DNA of 64,000 bases, taken from NCBI GenBank assembly GCA_944474755.1, contig OX104118.1, positions 67,957,575-68,021,574 of the forward strand, read 5' to 3'. The position numbers and the translations under genes are program-made. The notes beneath the pieces are model-generated. The model had not been told where the DNA came from. It did no database searches and saw only the letters and a program-made list of their open reading frames with translations. Positions within the stretch are counted from its first letter, which is position 1. Each line of letters opens with the position of its first letter. Of this stretch, positions 37,926 to 51,900 are shown piece after piece. The DNA comes from Limnoperna fortunei. Lineage: Eukaryota; Mollusca; Bivalvia; Mytilida; Modiolidae.

Positions 37926-40300
37926 GATAACAATATTCGTTATAATTGTCCTTTCTTGTTCCGTTAGTATTTATATCTTATCTTAATAACAACAATTGTA
38001 ATAGAACTAGTTAATCACGACAACCGTCAAGGTTAAAGGTGAAAGTAAAGAAGTGTGGAATTTGTATGAAATCCCTTATAGACGTTATTGTTAAGGTTTG
38101 AATAGAGATGTATTTAAGGAAAAATATGAAGTGACAAGGTAATAACAAACCTTCGAGCCTTGCGAAAGCCCGTGTTTAACAACAAATAGGTAGAAAAAGT
38201 GTTTGCCCTTAAATTCCTGGATTCTTTAACACATGTTCTCCAGGAATCCTAAATTTATAATACAACCAATTAAATGTTCAAATAAGTCTATTTTTGTAGT
38301 AATGGTGTATTTACTTTAGATGAATAAAAGGAGAAATACCATAAAATCAGTGATGGATAAAGATTGTTCTGTGAAATCTGTTTTAGCTTTTTGATTTATG
38401 TTCTCAATAGCTTTTTTCTGGTATTAAGCAGTATCAGAAAAAAAAACGTAATACATGAGGATTATATTTCTTATGTGGTGCTGGAAATAATGTTGTTTGT
38501 TTTAATTTGTTCAATTCCTTATATAACTGGATCGCCTGCAATCCTGCCATAACACATTCATTTTGATATGTATATTAGCTAGATTTTCACTAAATTCATT
38601 CTATTTAAGCTGTCAAAATAGGTTTATTTTTTTTATTTTTAGTTTCCGTTAAACATGCCTTAATTACGAGAATATCAATCCAATTAAGTTTAGGTTAAAC
38701 ATATTTAATAAATTTATTCCACATAGACTTACAATATTAAAACATTAAGTTATGTAATACAATGTACAATAATAATAGGAATTCGAAACAAGGTACATGA
38801 ACTTATATTAATCCCCATTCATTGTGAGTAAGACATAATTCATATAGATGAAAATAGTTGTGTATCATACACCAATTGTCAGTGTAACAGGTGTACCCAA
38901 CAGTATACTAAAAATAATTTAGTATCAAAATGTAGTCTTAATTTAATTGTGAATTTTAGCTCCGTGTCATCCATTTTACTTTTGTAATATATATTTATTC
39001 TTTTGTTTTATTTTACATAATGTCTATTCGATGTTAAAATAGACAAATAAAAAGTTAGTAGTGAAGCAGTGTTAACATTAAATGAAAATTGAATACAATG
39101 AATTTTTCTTTAGATTAATTAGATAAATAAAATACCCAAGTACCTAGTATGATTTATACTGTGTTGTAAATATTGTTAGAGTTATCTCGCGTTGTACACG
39201 TGTTTTATGTTGTTATTACATGTATTGTCTATGGTTATTTGTGCAATTTTTACCTCTGTATGTCTTGAAATAAGGAAAAAATAGGCTTTTATGACTGTTT
39301 GCGTGGAACCTAGACTAGTGTCTATACTAAAAGTCATCCCAGTGTATTACAATTTTTTGATGGCATTTTCGAATTGTTCTATATTTTACTTTTTTATTAC
39401 TTAAATATAATAGAAAGCATTTTCCCACGATATCCTGTCCAAATTATATACTATGCTTAAGTTGTTTGCAGATCACAAATTGTGCTTGACGTTTGCTCCG
39501 GAAGTTTAAATTATAAGTCAGGTATGATATTCGGACAAGCCAAAGAATTTTGCCGCGTAAACCGCAAACGACATTATCCGAAGAGCTATGACCAGACAAC
39601 AATCGCCTGCTCACAGCGTATATTTCTGTTTTAATTAAGGTTAAAATTTACTATGGAAAAACGCTCTATCAAATTGAAAATGGCCGCATTTTGGTATGAT
39701 GATTAACTGTGGAAAATAATTGTTAATTCGAATTTGCACCTTTGTGGATCTACAAAAAGAGCATAAGCTCGACCAAATGCGGTAAAGCCTCAAACAAGAC
39801 CCTATGACATGTATTGCTTGCGTAGTCATCCAGGGTACCGGAGTGTACAACTTTTTTTATTGGGTTGTTGCTACGTATAATTAAGCTTTAAAGTGAACAT
39901 CGTAAATGTTGGCTATCGTTTTTCCCCACTAAGGAAAGCTACCTCCTTATTGATTTTTTACTATTGGAGAAGCAGCAACACATTTTAAAAGGTTCGGTTG
40001 GGCTTGGGCTGCTTAATAATTTATCAGTATATTGTGTATTATTATAATATAATACAAAATAAAGCTTTGTTCATGTGACATATTTATTTATATCAATGCA
40101 GAATTGTAGACTTAATCCTGTTTTACTATACATGTATTAATGTTTATATATTTCTGTTTTGTGTGGTTTCTATATATAATTTTTATTTGTATGCGCGACT
40201 CCTCACAGTGTTTTTAAACTGCATCTTTTTAAATTTTATATAGTTCCGCTCCATCATATCACATCAGCACCTGTTTTACTTATACGAACAATTGATTTAA
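37926..40300. other. Region upstream of copy A
   Basis: Holds the likely promoter of copy A. 37558-38060 (overlapping intron 1) is conserved with 53160-53680 of copy B. 38870-39280 aligns with 56390-56790. No gene of its own was found. 39655-39785 carries the dispersed repeat shared with 19905-20042. Confidence 0.5.
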
Positions 40301-41816
40301 TAGATTGCGTTTCGATAACCATTGTAATGGAAAAGGTAAATGAATTAAATTATAACAAAGAGAAATGTAAATACATAATAATAATAATTGTGTGTCCCAA
40401 TGCAAAGCAAAATCCTCGCTGTTTATTCTTTTTTCTTTACTGTTAAATTTTAGTTTGAGCAGTTTTCTCCTTGACATTTCTTACATATCAGTTTATTTCT
40501 AATGCTGGTATTAGAACTATAAATATTAAATAAACATAATAAAGACAACTGACTGTATATTACAATTGCCTGAATACTTGCATTCTGACTGACCCAAAAA
40601 GAAAACAGCAAAATAGAAATAGTGTTGCCAAAAATTGTTTTTTTCTCTTCAATGAGGAAAAATGTGTGCAAAAAGTATAAGTAGTCCATGTTCTTTGGAA
40701 TTAAAAGTTTGCTATACGTATATTTCAATTTTTATGTTGCATTAATAACATAAGAGATGTATGTTCTTTTAATTCTACTATTGTGTCCCGTTCTCTCACG
40801 TGTAATAATATTACAAAATTATATTTTAAACCATCCTGTCGCATAAATATATTTTAACAATTAGGTTTTAATCGTGGATCTGAATTTCAATTAATTCAAT
40901 TTTTTGAAAAAAAAAATTTAGTCAAAATAGTATTAGCCTGTTATCTTCTTGTTAATTTATAGAAAAAAATATGTGATAAGAGGAGCCTTATTTTAAATAA
41001 CGATTTCAGAATTATGAAACAAATAAATGTCTGTAATGTGTATACTTAATATGCTCTCATTTTCCAATTAAGAATAACCAAACTTACCAGATCATGCACA
41101 ATGTTTTAGTTAATTATGTATTCTTTAATACTTCGAAAATTATTATAATATAGGTCGTCTGCTCTTGTACACCTTTACTTAGCAGTTGTGTGTCACCATT
41201 TGATATATTTATGAAAATTTTGTTTGTATAATTTTTGTAATTTATAGCACGCATTGTATATTGGAATTATCTATCTTTGGTTTTTCTGTTTCAATCTAGC
41301 TTCTACAGATGTGATTTTATATAAGTTTTACGTCACTTGTGTTCAAATCCTGATATGAACATGTTTTTATTTCTTTATTGTTCTCTTTATTAATTAACAA
41401 AATATGTCTACACTAAACTATGTATATGTTCAACACGTACTCTGTTGTAAATAAAAATATGTTTTTATATACATTTTAAAATGTATCATATATTTCTTTA
41501 ATAATGAACGTTTCTTTTACCTTATTTTGTAAGTATCGAAACATTACCAACAATTTTAGTTTTTATATCATTAAAGTGTAATGTTCAGTATAGAATACCC
41601 ATCTTTTGTGAATTCGATTATGAGAAATACGTTTTGATATTTCTTTATAGTATAGAATACCTATCTTTATGATGAATGAATTCCTTAAAATAAGCTTTGT
41701 TTTATATAAATACAATATGGTATAGAAAGTAAAGTCAAATTGTTTCTTGCTGAAAAACAATTGTGCCGAATGAGATATTAACAATTTCAAAAAATAGCTC
41801 GAAGTTTTTGTTCTGG

Positions 41817-42096
41817 AATAATATAAGTCCACTTAGATCGTGTAAATACACAATACAGGTAGTTCAAAATATTATATAAAAAGTCTATGCGACAAACATG
41901 ACGATACAGCATATTATTTACTTGTATTATTTTTTTGTTATGCTTGTATATTATTTTTTGTTTATGCTCTATCGTCATGTTTGTCGATCCGATACTTAAT
42001 AAGTATACTGGTTGGTACAATCTTTAGACTTTTTATATAATATTTTGAACTACCTGTATTGTGTATTTACACGATCCCAGTGGACTTATATTATTC
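41817..42096. repeat. Inverted repeat with a ~38-bp insertion in one arm
   Basis: The left arm (41817-41910) and right arm (41965-42096) match closely: 'acaatacaggtagttcaaaa' / 'ttttgaactacctgtattgt' and 'gacaaacatgacgata' / 'tatcgtcatgtttgtc'. The right arm has extra sequence between 'tttgtcg' and 'agactttttatata'. The centre is AT-rich. Confidence 0.9.
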
Positions 42097-42989
42097 CATC
42101 GCCAAATGAAAAATATACTTCAAGCATTTAGAGTTAAACGCCACTGGTGAGTCTTAAGTAGACGAAACGCGCGTCTGGAGTAAAGAATTTGTCATCTTGG
42201 CAATTTTGATTACATCTTGTTGGAATATTTAAGCAAAGACAAGTAACAGCACGGCACGTCTGTGGGTGGCGGACTGTGAAGCAACTATTTTGGGTTCAGT
42301 TGGAGTGAGAAAGTTTAAGATCAATATGTTATGACTTGTTTACGTCATTTATTTATATTGACATTCAATGACTAAGGCCATTCGTTGGTCAGTCTTTGTC
42401 TTAATTTTTGACAAGAAACACCGTCATTTGTATCGTTGCATTATCTTCTAGCCTTGTATATATATTGTATGTGAATTATATTTACTTTAAAATCGACGTC
42501 TACTGTTGCCATACATAGATGTAAAGTTATTGCTGTTAACTACTAAGCTATTCAAACAAGAGTTTGTTGCAGCTAGGTTGATGTTATCACTTTAGAAGTT
42601 CTATAGTCGTCACCACGACTTAATTGATCGTTATGGGAAATTGATAGCTCAAATACGATCAGACATTTTTGCTGAGTGATAGATAGTCTTTCCTATTCCT
42701 GGATGTGACTTTTGCCTACACATTACAATGAATAACTCGACGATTGTCGTAGGTGCAGGAACTGCTTACTCGCCCGGAGCGCCTGAGTGCACCAATGGTT
42801 TTTATTGGGTTCTGGTAACTCACTTTCTGTTTTTCGTTTTTGTTTTGTTGTGTATGTTTGTCTTATTCCGGATTTGTAATTTTCCTTTAACGTTCGGCTC
42901 TTGAGTTCGTTCGGTTTATTCCTATGAACGATCTGTCGTATTCAATGACAAAAAAGAGAAAACAGTCTTTTTTATTTTCCATTTTATGT

Positions 42990-45900
42990 TTAAACGCGTA
43001 CGAGCACACAAAGTGGATGAAGCCTGTCCGTACAGTCATGCGCGCGAAGTCTTGGGCTGCGGAACAGGCTTGTAATGGGAGCAGCAGCACAGGTGAACCT
43101 GGAGGACGATACGCCTTGAGTTAAATCTGAACTTAGTTGGACGTAGTTGTTACTCCACACCCAGTGGCCACTTGTGTCTCTTATAGCATCTATCCAGAGC
43201 TCATAGGCTACAAATATAAAAAAAATATGTATATACTTTGTATAGCACTAATACTTTCCGTATTTTAACTCCGGTTTTTTTGGGATTGTAAGCAAGTTGC
43301 ACAAAGATATTTATGGAAATTTGGCGGATCATTGCCAAAAAGGCAAGTCATAGAAAAATTTCGTTTTGGCCATCATGTTCATGATATCAATTTTACCCAG
43401 ATAACCAGTTTTCAAGACGATTCGGCATAACCAATTTTTTTGCATACTTGCCGACCATCTTGAAAAATATAAAACCGATGTGAACAACTAGACATGGCAT
43501 TCTAGGTTTGTGCAGTTTTTTAATGATCCTTCGACTCGTTCTACAAAAATGCCGAACAAACTCTGTGGTTAGATATAACAATAATTATTATTGTAATAAT
43601 ATGTGCATAAACAATAGATCATTCGACACTTCGTGGTTGGGGACTTAATAAAAAATAAAAAACGGTGCAAAACCAATAAACAGCTTCCGACACTTCTGGG
43701 ACTTGAAACGAAGCGAAAAAGTATCAAAGTGACAATCAACCACAAACGTATTGAAATATCCTCTTGTCATGTTGCGTTAAATTGGATATTTTTTCAGTTC
43801 TTTTTTTGGAAAGATTATGATACTTGCTATTATCAATGTGTGTCAGGACAGAATCCAGATCCCGCGTTGAAGCAAAATCAGCTAAACGTCCGCACATCCC
43901 ATGACAATAGTCCTAAAAAAAAGTAAGTGAGCGTATGGTAAGTTATTTATTGTTCAACTTTGTTAACAATATTTAAAAATTATGCTAATTGCTAAACATG
44001 AAACAGGTAAAGACGACAGACAATAAGGTAAGTTCAGTAGTTTGTTTGGTTTTAATTCAAAAATATTTTTTTCTAAAATCAATAAACATTATCAGACACA
44101 AATACTTCGTTTCAAACGTCATAAAATTATTATAATTATGGCAGTGGCAAAGCCCCGTGTGTAGTTTTTTCTCTATATGCGGTAAAATAATACTGACAAT
44201 ACTATGTGACTCTAACTTATTTTGTAAAGCACCAAGGTAGACTTGTGGACATCTACTGCTTAGTAATTCCTAATAGTAATGATAGAGGAAAGAAAATATT
44301 CAGAACAGGAGCATGATGGCATGCAAATGTTAACAATATTGTGAACCTGATGAGTAAAGTGGTTATGTTGATCGCCAACTGAATTTGGAATAAGCTAGTC
44401 ACGTAAAAAACCTCTGTTAATAATCTTATGTAAAAGTGTTAGTCTGTGTTTCTTCTTTCTTGCTAGATATGCTATAAGCTGGTTTATGACCGAATAGCCT
44501 CTGGTGAATTCCGACTGACTGGAAGTGATAATACTGGCTGACTGGAAGTGATAATACTGGCTGACTGGAAGTATTAACACTATTATGAAGCAAAAAGATG
44601 TGGACATGTTTATAGACGCCTCTCTCCAGATATTTAGATGAAATGTTAAGTAATTAGAATGGTATATAATTTTTAACTTCACTTTCTGAAACACTCTGGA
44701 ACACTGGTGTTACATTTGCCTTCTGTCATTCATTTTTTAAGCAGAACTTAGACAAATAGAGATTTTTAATATTGATGAGGCTTCATTTAATACACGAGAA
44801 CTTATAGTCAGGTGTCATTAATATTTAATGAAGATAACACATCCTCGACTCCGTTCACATCCACAATATTGTCTAGTTTTTGTTCTGGGTAAGCTCTTTG
44901 TTCTGGAAGTGCAGGTTGAGACTCGTCTAATTCAGTTAGAAACGCAAGCAAAGTACAAAATGAAGTACGTTTTTTACTTCACAGACATGCGCAATACATC
45001 TAACATTGTTACATTTAAAACTAATTAAAGTTTGAAACTGATTTTAACTTTCCTATGGCATTGTCGAAGTAATAAATGATCCAATAATAAGGGATAATCT
45101 ACAAAATTTATGATTGGTCCTCCACCTTATTCCAGTCTTTATGGTGGACATTTTCATAAACACTTTCTAACCAATTTCATTTTGTTGTGGAAACAGACCT
45201 GCCACTTCTTTGATCAGATTCACGAAGGTTCTTTTGGGGAAATTATTCTATAAGAGATATAATTGTTGATAGTTTTCTGTCTACGAAAGGAAGAACTTTC
45301 TTTCCTCACAGACATCCGGAATACATTTAACACTTACATTTGAAAATAATTTAAAGTTTGAAACTGATTTTACATTTTTAATGGCATTGTCGAAGTAATA
45401 AATGATTCAATAATAAGGGATAATCTACAAAATGAAGTTATTATATTTTCTCTATATCTAAGTTATATGGTTTTACACTGGATTAAGGGAGCAATAAGTT
45501 CGCATAGTTATGGAGCAATTGTATAAAATATGTGTAGTTGTCTGTCTTTTTAAATCTCGCACCCGGTCCGTTAATATACAGCAAAGTCCTTTGTGCACTG
45601 AGAACCAATAAATGCACAAAGAATAAATATCTTGCCTAACTAGGCACACATTCCGCTACAATCGCAGCCGGATCCGGATAATGTTGGTACTCGGATACAC
45701 TCCTGTGTAAAGAGTCAATACGTTTAAAAAAGAGTCAGCACAGTTAACCGATTCCCTACTACAAACTTTGTCAATCACTTCAATCCGTGAAACATAGCAC
45801 TTGTTTATTATCTATGCGTGTTTTTAGAATGTAACCAAAGTCACGGCAATGCGAAGCATGCAGCTTACGACTACAAATACCAGGGGTACGTTCACACATA

Positions 45901-48900
45901 GAAATTTACAAAGACATGCTTCAGAAAACGCACTAAAAGACCTTCAGCAAATTAGATGAAAAAAATATTATGACACAAAGCGAACACATACTTAGTCCAG
46001 CAATGTATGTGACAAAGTAATAGGAAACAAGTCAAGGGTTAACAACCGCGAATTCGTACAAGAAGCAGTTATACAAACGGTAATTAGAAGCCACCATATG
46101 TTATATACTAAATCTCAAATTGACATGAAACTTTACATACAGTCTGATCCAGATTGGTCGTTGGTGTAGATACATTTATTCTCGATATTGCACACAAAAA
46201 ATATCTTCTCGAGACTACCCTATTTTCCTTGGTCCAGTTTTCTTCCACTGGGAAACATCGTTCCCCACATACCACACATTCTACGTATAACTCAAATAGA
46301 AACGAACGTACAACTTATCTGCTGAGATTTTCCTTCTGTGGCATAACAAATGCTATAGACAGTGCTTTAAAATGCAACTGGACTCAGCGACATCACCAAC
46401 TACGTGAGAAATAAAATTCTATGACGCTATAGATCAATGCTCTGTAGTTACGTCTGACATGTCCTCTTAATGCTGACAAAATAGTTGATTATGAAACAAA
46501 GTCTTAAACTCTTTGTCGTAAATTTTCAGTATTAACACACTATTTTAAAAACAGACTAAAAATTGGGTTCTGCAGTATGTTAACTAACCGTCAAGATCAT
46601 TGAAGCATTTCCACCTATGGACAATTCTAATATGGTGTTATTCATACGTTTTGATAACACATTAAGTTTCTAACGATCAAAGAGCCCGGTGTGATGTCAC
46701 GAACAAGACAAGATAGTTTACGTTACCAAAAATATCATTTTGTAAGACAGAGGCCCTATTACAATCAACCAGTTATTGGTCACGACTGTATAATTCCCAC
46801 AGGTTTGTTAGAAAACTTGTCATTCTCTGTCTTTTTTCAATTCTCTATATAATCACTGTATAAATTGCAAGGCGGATAATATCTTACAATGAGTAAGAAA
46901 CAAATGTTGAAGATACCGATGCGTATTCATAAGAGAAAAAGTTATGGACAAACAAAGCCATCACTAAACAGTAGAGGGGACAACAACAAAACTGCCATAA
47001 AACAACAAAATAGTATACATAAGCTCGTGCTGAAATGCTAAATAGAAATATTATATTTATCTGATAACTGAAATCAAGTCCGATGTAATGATAATATAAT
47101 ATAATAAAGAGTTTTGCTAGACATCCGTTTAATTATGAAGATTTAAACTTAAGCAATTAGTTTTTGGATTTAAGGCTAATGGTATTTTTATTCTTCAACG
47201 TTGAAACATATTCCTTACTTCTACCGAATGTCTTGCACATTTATCAGACAAATAAAAATGTTCCGTTTAAAATGTTAATCTGCTAATTATCAATGACTTG
47301 TAGAACAAACTGGTAGAATTATTTATTTTTAATCTTACCGTGAATAGTTCAGATTTTCATCCACGTTTATAATTAAGTTAATATTAAAATATCATCATAT
47401 CAAATTCATGTGTTCTTCCTTTGTTATAACCGTTGTATTGATCTATAAAAAATAAACTTACAACGCTTTCTTGCCAGCTGAGCTGATGTGTACCAACATG
47501 ATAACACGGACCAGTGCGAGAATCGATGTAGTCCATCGGGCAGTGACGGTGCCCAAATTGATTATTTATACAGTCTGCAATATAGAACATTATATAATAT
47601 TTACTTGACATGAAACATACGCAAAATTTTGTTTGATTCTTAAGTTTAGTCACATGTATCAAATAAGTCAATGTCTTAAAGTAAAATATGTTTTAGAATT
47701 TTTGCTTCTGGGCCATATAAAAAGCAGCCACTGAAATAAGACTTTAACCTCCAGTAGTCGATGCAATGCGAATGATTCAAAAGAAATTTATTCAATTCTT
47801 AAATCATGTTACTGTTGGAGAAGTATTTTTCTATGAAGGCACGAAATTATATCATTACTTGACAGAACGTTTAGACATATTTTGACATAATTTGATTTAC
47901 AAAGTCACAAGCGTAAACTAAATTAGGAGACAACAATAAAAGCGCGTAATGGCTATAATGAAAACATCTTCAATTTACGTTTTACAGAGCTTGCGTACTT
48001 GCGCCTACAGTCGTATGTGGGGTGGTTTGTACAATAGGTGCATGAGTTGTAGTCGTAGTTTCAGCTTGAAAGTGCATGTTGCCATTGTTACAAAGATCAG
48101 TTTTGCAACATCCTCCCTTCAATGAAATTCCAGTTTGCCTTCGTCCAAAACCAGTTTGGATTGGTGCGCCAAATCGTTGACAAAGCTGAAGGTAATGTTA
48201 AGTCACAGTACTTACGAGCACACAAATATAAACAAGAACTTTTTGTAAGAAATAAACGTTTATGTCTTACAACAACACGAACTTTATGTAAAATAGATGT
48301 TTTTATGATCCTTATATATCAAGATATTCATAACACACTGATGCTGAATTAAATCACTATTTAACATTTGGTAATGTAGAAAATCAGTTAAGTGCTTCAT
48401 TTTAAACAATATATGTACTACAAGTATGAAATTATAGAATCAATTAGTTATAACGGATGAATGTTTAATGAAGCCGTATAACTTTGTATTTTTTACGTCA
48501 GTCTTCGATATAGTAAGTAATTGCATATGCATAAAGAAAAAAAATACATTAGTATTGTTAATTGTACGTCTTATTTCATGTAGGTAACATACTGTTTCCT
48601 CCATACACCCAAGTCTAAATACTGGTCGCAGATCAAACGTGAGAGTTTCCAACATAAAACATTCCTGAAAAAGGTTATTTTTTACTTAGCATACACGTGA
48701 TACGGAAATATGTCTAAATGGAGCAACACGTCTATACAGTAAATATAATGAGCTTGATTTCAGTAAAGAAAACTAGTACACTTACGTGTCCAGCTGTACA
48801 TGTCCGAGTATTTGTGCAATTTCCTGGTTTATCTAACTCATTACACTCATAACACTGGACTAAAATTATATTAAGATTATGTTATTTCTGTTTAATAATT

Positions 48901-51900
48901 TCTTGTTTGGTCTACTGTACTGACGTAACGCAACTTTTATGTGTCAAGTCGAGTATTCAGAATCTTTGATATGTAAATTACAAACCACCGATCTTACGGA
49001 CACCGTTTGTGATAATTTGTTTCACCGCGAAAGCAAGTTTAGATCTGACTCCTGCCAAGAACTACACATGTAAATATGCATGCTTTTATGCATAAATTAT
49101 GCTTTCATAATAATTTGTAAGTTCAGACTTGCATGAGACAATCATGATTTTTTTCATGTGGCAATCATGAGTTTTTTCATGTGGCAATCATTATGTTTTT
49201 TTTAATCCGGACTTTTCATTAGTCATACCATGTCTTTCTCTTCCTGCAAAACTAACGCACACACACCAAAATTCAAAAAAATATTTTGTTCAATTGTCGA
49301 TTTTTATTTTATTTTTGTTAAGTGTTTCGATCAGTTATTTTATAAGTTAACTTTCGATACAACTTCCTTGTTGAAAAATATTCACAATGATTGTTGCGCG
49401 ATGATTATTTGATACACCTATTACTAACTAGAGGTATATAATAAATGTACACATCCATTTTCAACAAACTAACTCACATACTACAGTAATGAAAGCGGGA
49501 GGTTTGGCATGCCATAAAACGAGGGTAAACCCACCGGTTTTTTAATTGCCTGTAAAAAGTCATAACCATGGCTGTAGTTACTATAGTTTTGGTTTTTTTG
49601 TCCTTGTGTTTGCCGATTTTTCAGACTTAGATTTGTGTATTTCTTATTTGACAAATTTTTTGGTGTACGGAATTTAGTTATTACCTTCATGTATATTGAA
49701 GATTTAGAGAAAGCAATTAATATCAACAATAATGCAGAATATAAAGACCGTTGGATGAATACATGTGCACTCACTAACCACGCTTACTTTTCCAATTTTG
49801 TACAGGACTACATATTTTTAAAATATCAAAAGCATATCAATTTCGCTTAGATAACTTACAACATTTTCCACACATACGAGGACAGATATTTGAAGCTATG
49901 CAGTCATTTCTACAAAAGGCCGGATCCGCCATTGATAACCTCAGACAAATATCCGTGTCAAAGTTCTCACAACCATTTTCAGTTATTGGTAAAGCTTAAA
50001 TGATACAATTTAATAATTTACACACGACATGGAACTTTTTTATTTACAGAACTTGTGTACGTTAAATGATATACTAATTACTGCGATACAAAAATCAGCT
50101 GCATGTTCTCAAGAAATATGTACCCTCTGTACAACAATACAAATTTAAAATAACAAGTGGAATTTAAATTTAAAAAAGTTGAATAATATTTCCAAAGTGT
50201 TAAAATCTCATATACATTTAAGAGATATGTACTGATAAAGCAAAATGAAATAATTATATTCTAAAATATTTTATAATAGAGCTGGTATTTTATTATGTTT
50301 TATCTGATATTATTGGTATTACATATGGGTAGTAAAAGTGTAAAACTAAACCTGTGCTATTTTGAACCATAACAGTTGTTCTGTGAGGCAAAAGATCCAT
50401 ATCTGATGGTAACATATTATTGCAGTTGTCTAGCGAACAACAACCCGCCGTTACAGTAACATCTGACCTCTTGCCAGTGTTGTGTTCACACAGCTAAAAA
50501 TAAACGAATAATGCATAATAGTTTATTTGCATATGTATATATTAGGTGTTTGTAAGAATATGAATGTTACTTTTCGCCTAATTTTATTCCTAATCGTCAT
50601 GTAGGATTTACTAAATAAATCTTAGGATCGCTTTATAATTTTCTAACTTAAATAAATCATAGTATTGTATTGTACTTTTATAAATTAAAGAAACATAAAT
50701 TTAGTCAGAATCAATCTACTATTTACATTTTGCACGGCACAACCCATATTATAGCGTTCCTCAAAGTCGTCCGTAAATGTCTGTGTTGTGAAGCAGTACT
50801 AAAACAATAAAAGAATAAAAAATATTTAAACAGTTAACATTTGTTAAATATTGGAAAGGAAGTTGTCAATTACATACTAGTATAACGTCATCACAAGCAC
50901 TAAAGTTAGAAAAATTTCGTTTTATCTTATTTTATCAAAAGTGCTAAATAAAACAAAAGAATAATGGACGGTTAAACAATTGATTTCTCAGCACAAATTC
51001 TAAAATAATGCAAAATAAGTTTAAACCAATCTTACACTTTGGTATAGAAAAATCTGTTAATTTAAAACAATGCTGCAATATTATAGCAATACTCTTAAAC
51101 AATGAAACAACATCAATGGATCATTTTAATCAGCACCGAATTGGGATACTCTTTGCGACTTGCAATCAAACAACAAAGGAATAATTCAGTGGCTGCAAAT
51201 AAAGTATAAGCAATGTTCTAAAAATTGTAATGTATGTTTCTAAATGTTTGTTGACACCTTGCATCGCTTCTACATTTATTTCTACTATTTTGAACAAATT
51301 TCTTTAATAAATAGCCTTCTACAAAAACTTTACGCAGGACCAAAATCTGCAAGTATTCATATGCTTGATGTTGCTCAATTCTTCGTGATATACGTGACCG
51401 TTGGTTTGGACGTCGACAGGTACTAAACAGACATGTTGGCTTTGTCATTGACATTTGACCGATATTGAATAGTATGGTGACTTATATTAGATAGATCATT
51501 TTAATTTTTGTAAACAATAAATCAAGTAATGTTGCATACTTGTAACGAAATTAAATGACCATAGATGGTATGTCGAATAACTAGTATCAAAATAACACAT
51601 GACGTACGTGATCTTGCGATGGACAGTCGACCAACGTTGTGCAGTTAGCTGGATGATCTATTTCATGACATTTGTAACACTTAAGGGCTGTAAAAAATTT
51701 CATTAACCAATATAAGTAGTTACGACATATTACCTACTGCTTGTACTGATAAGTATGAGCAACTCAGTTTTAGAATATTGTCTTACAATAATGAAAGTTA
51801 TGTATATCATGTTATATAGTCATAAACTGCACAGATTTAAGGACAAACGGGCATTATTTTTCTAAAAATGTTAGGTATTTGTGATTGGTCCTAGATATGT

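Larger units (their letters stand above)
22500..40300. repeat. Left unit of a tandem segmental duplication
   Basis: Matches about 40400-57600 in order and orientation. Anchors: 22700-22800 with 40505-40600 (both 'tataaatattaaat' then 'aactgact'); 25500-25600 with 40975-41070; gene copy A with copy B exon by exon; 37558-38060 with 53160-53680 upstream of the genes; 38870-39280 with 56390-56790; 40205-40320 with 57425-57540. Non-coding parts are diverged, with lineage-specific insertions. Boundaries are approximate. Confidence 0.75.

Noticed and set aside
42924..43124. Plus-strand 66-residue ORF
   Set aside because: Antisense shadow of the last exon of lectin copy B.
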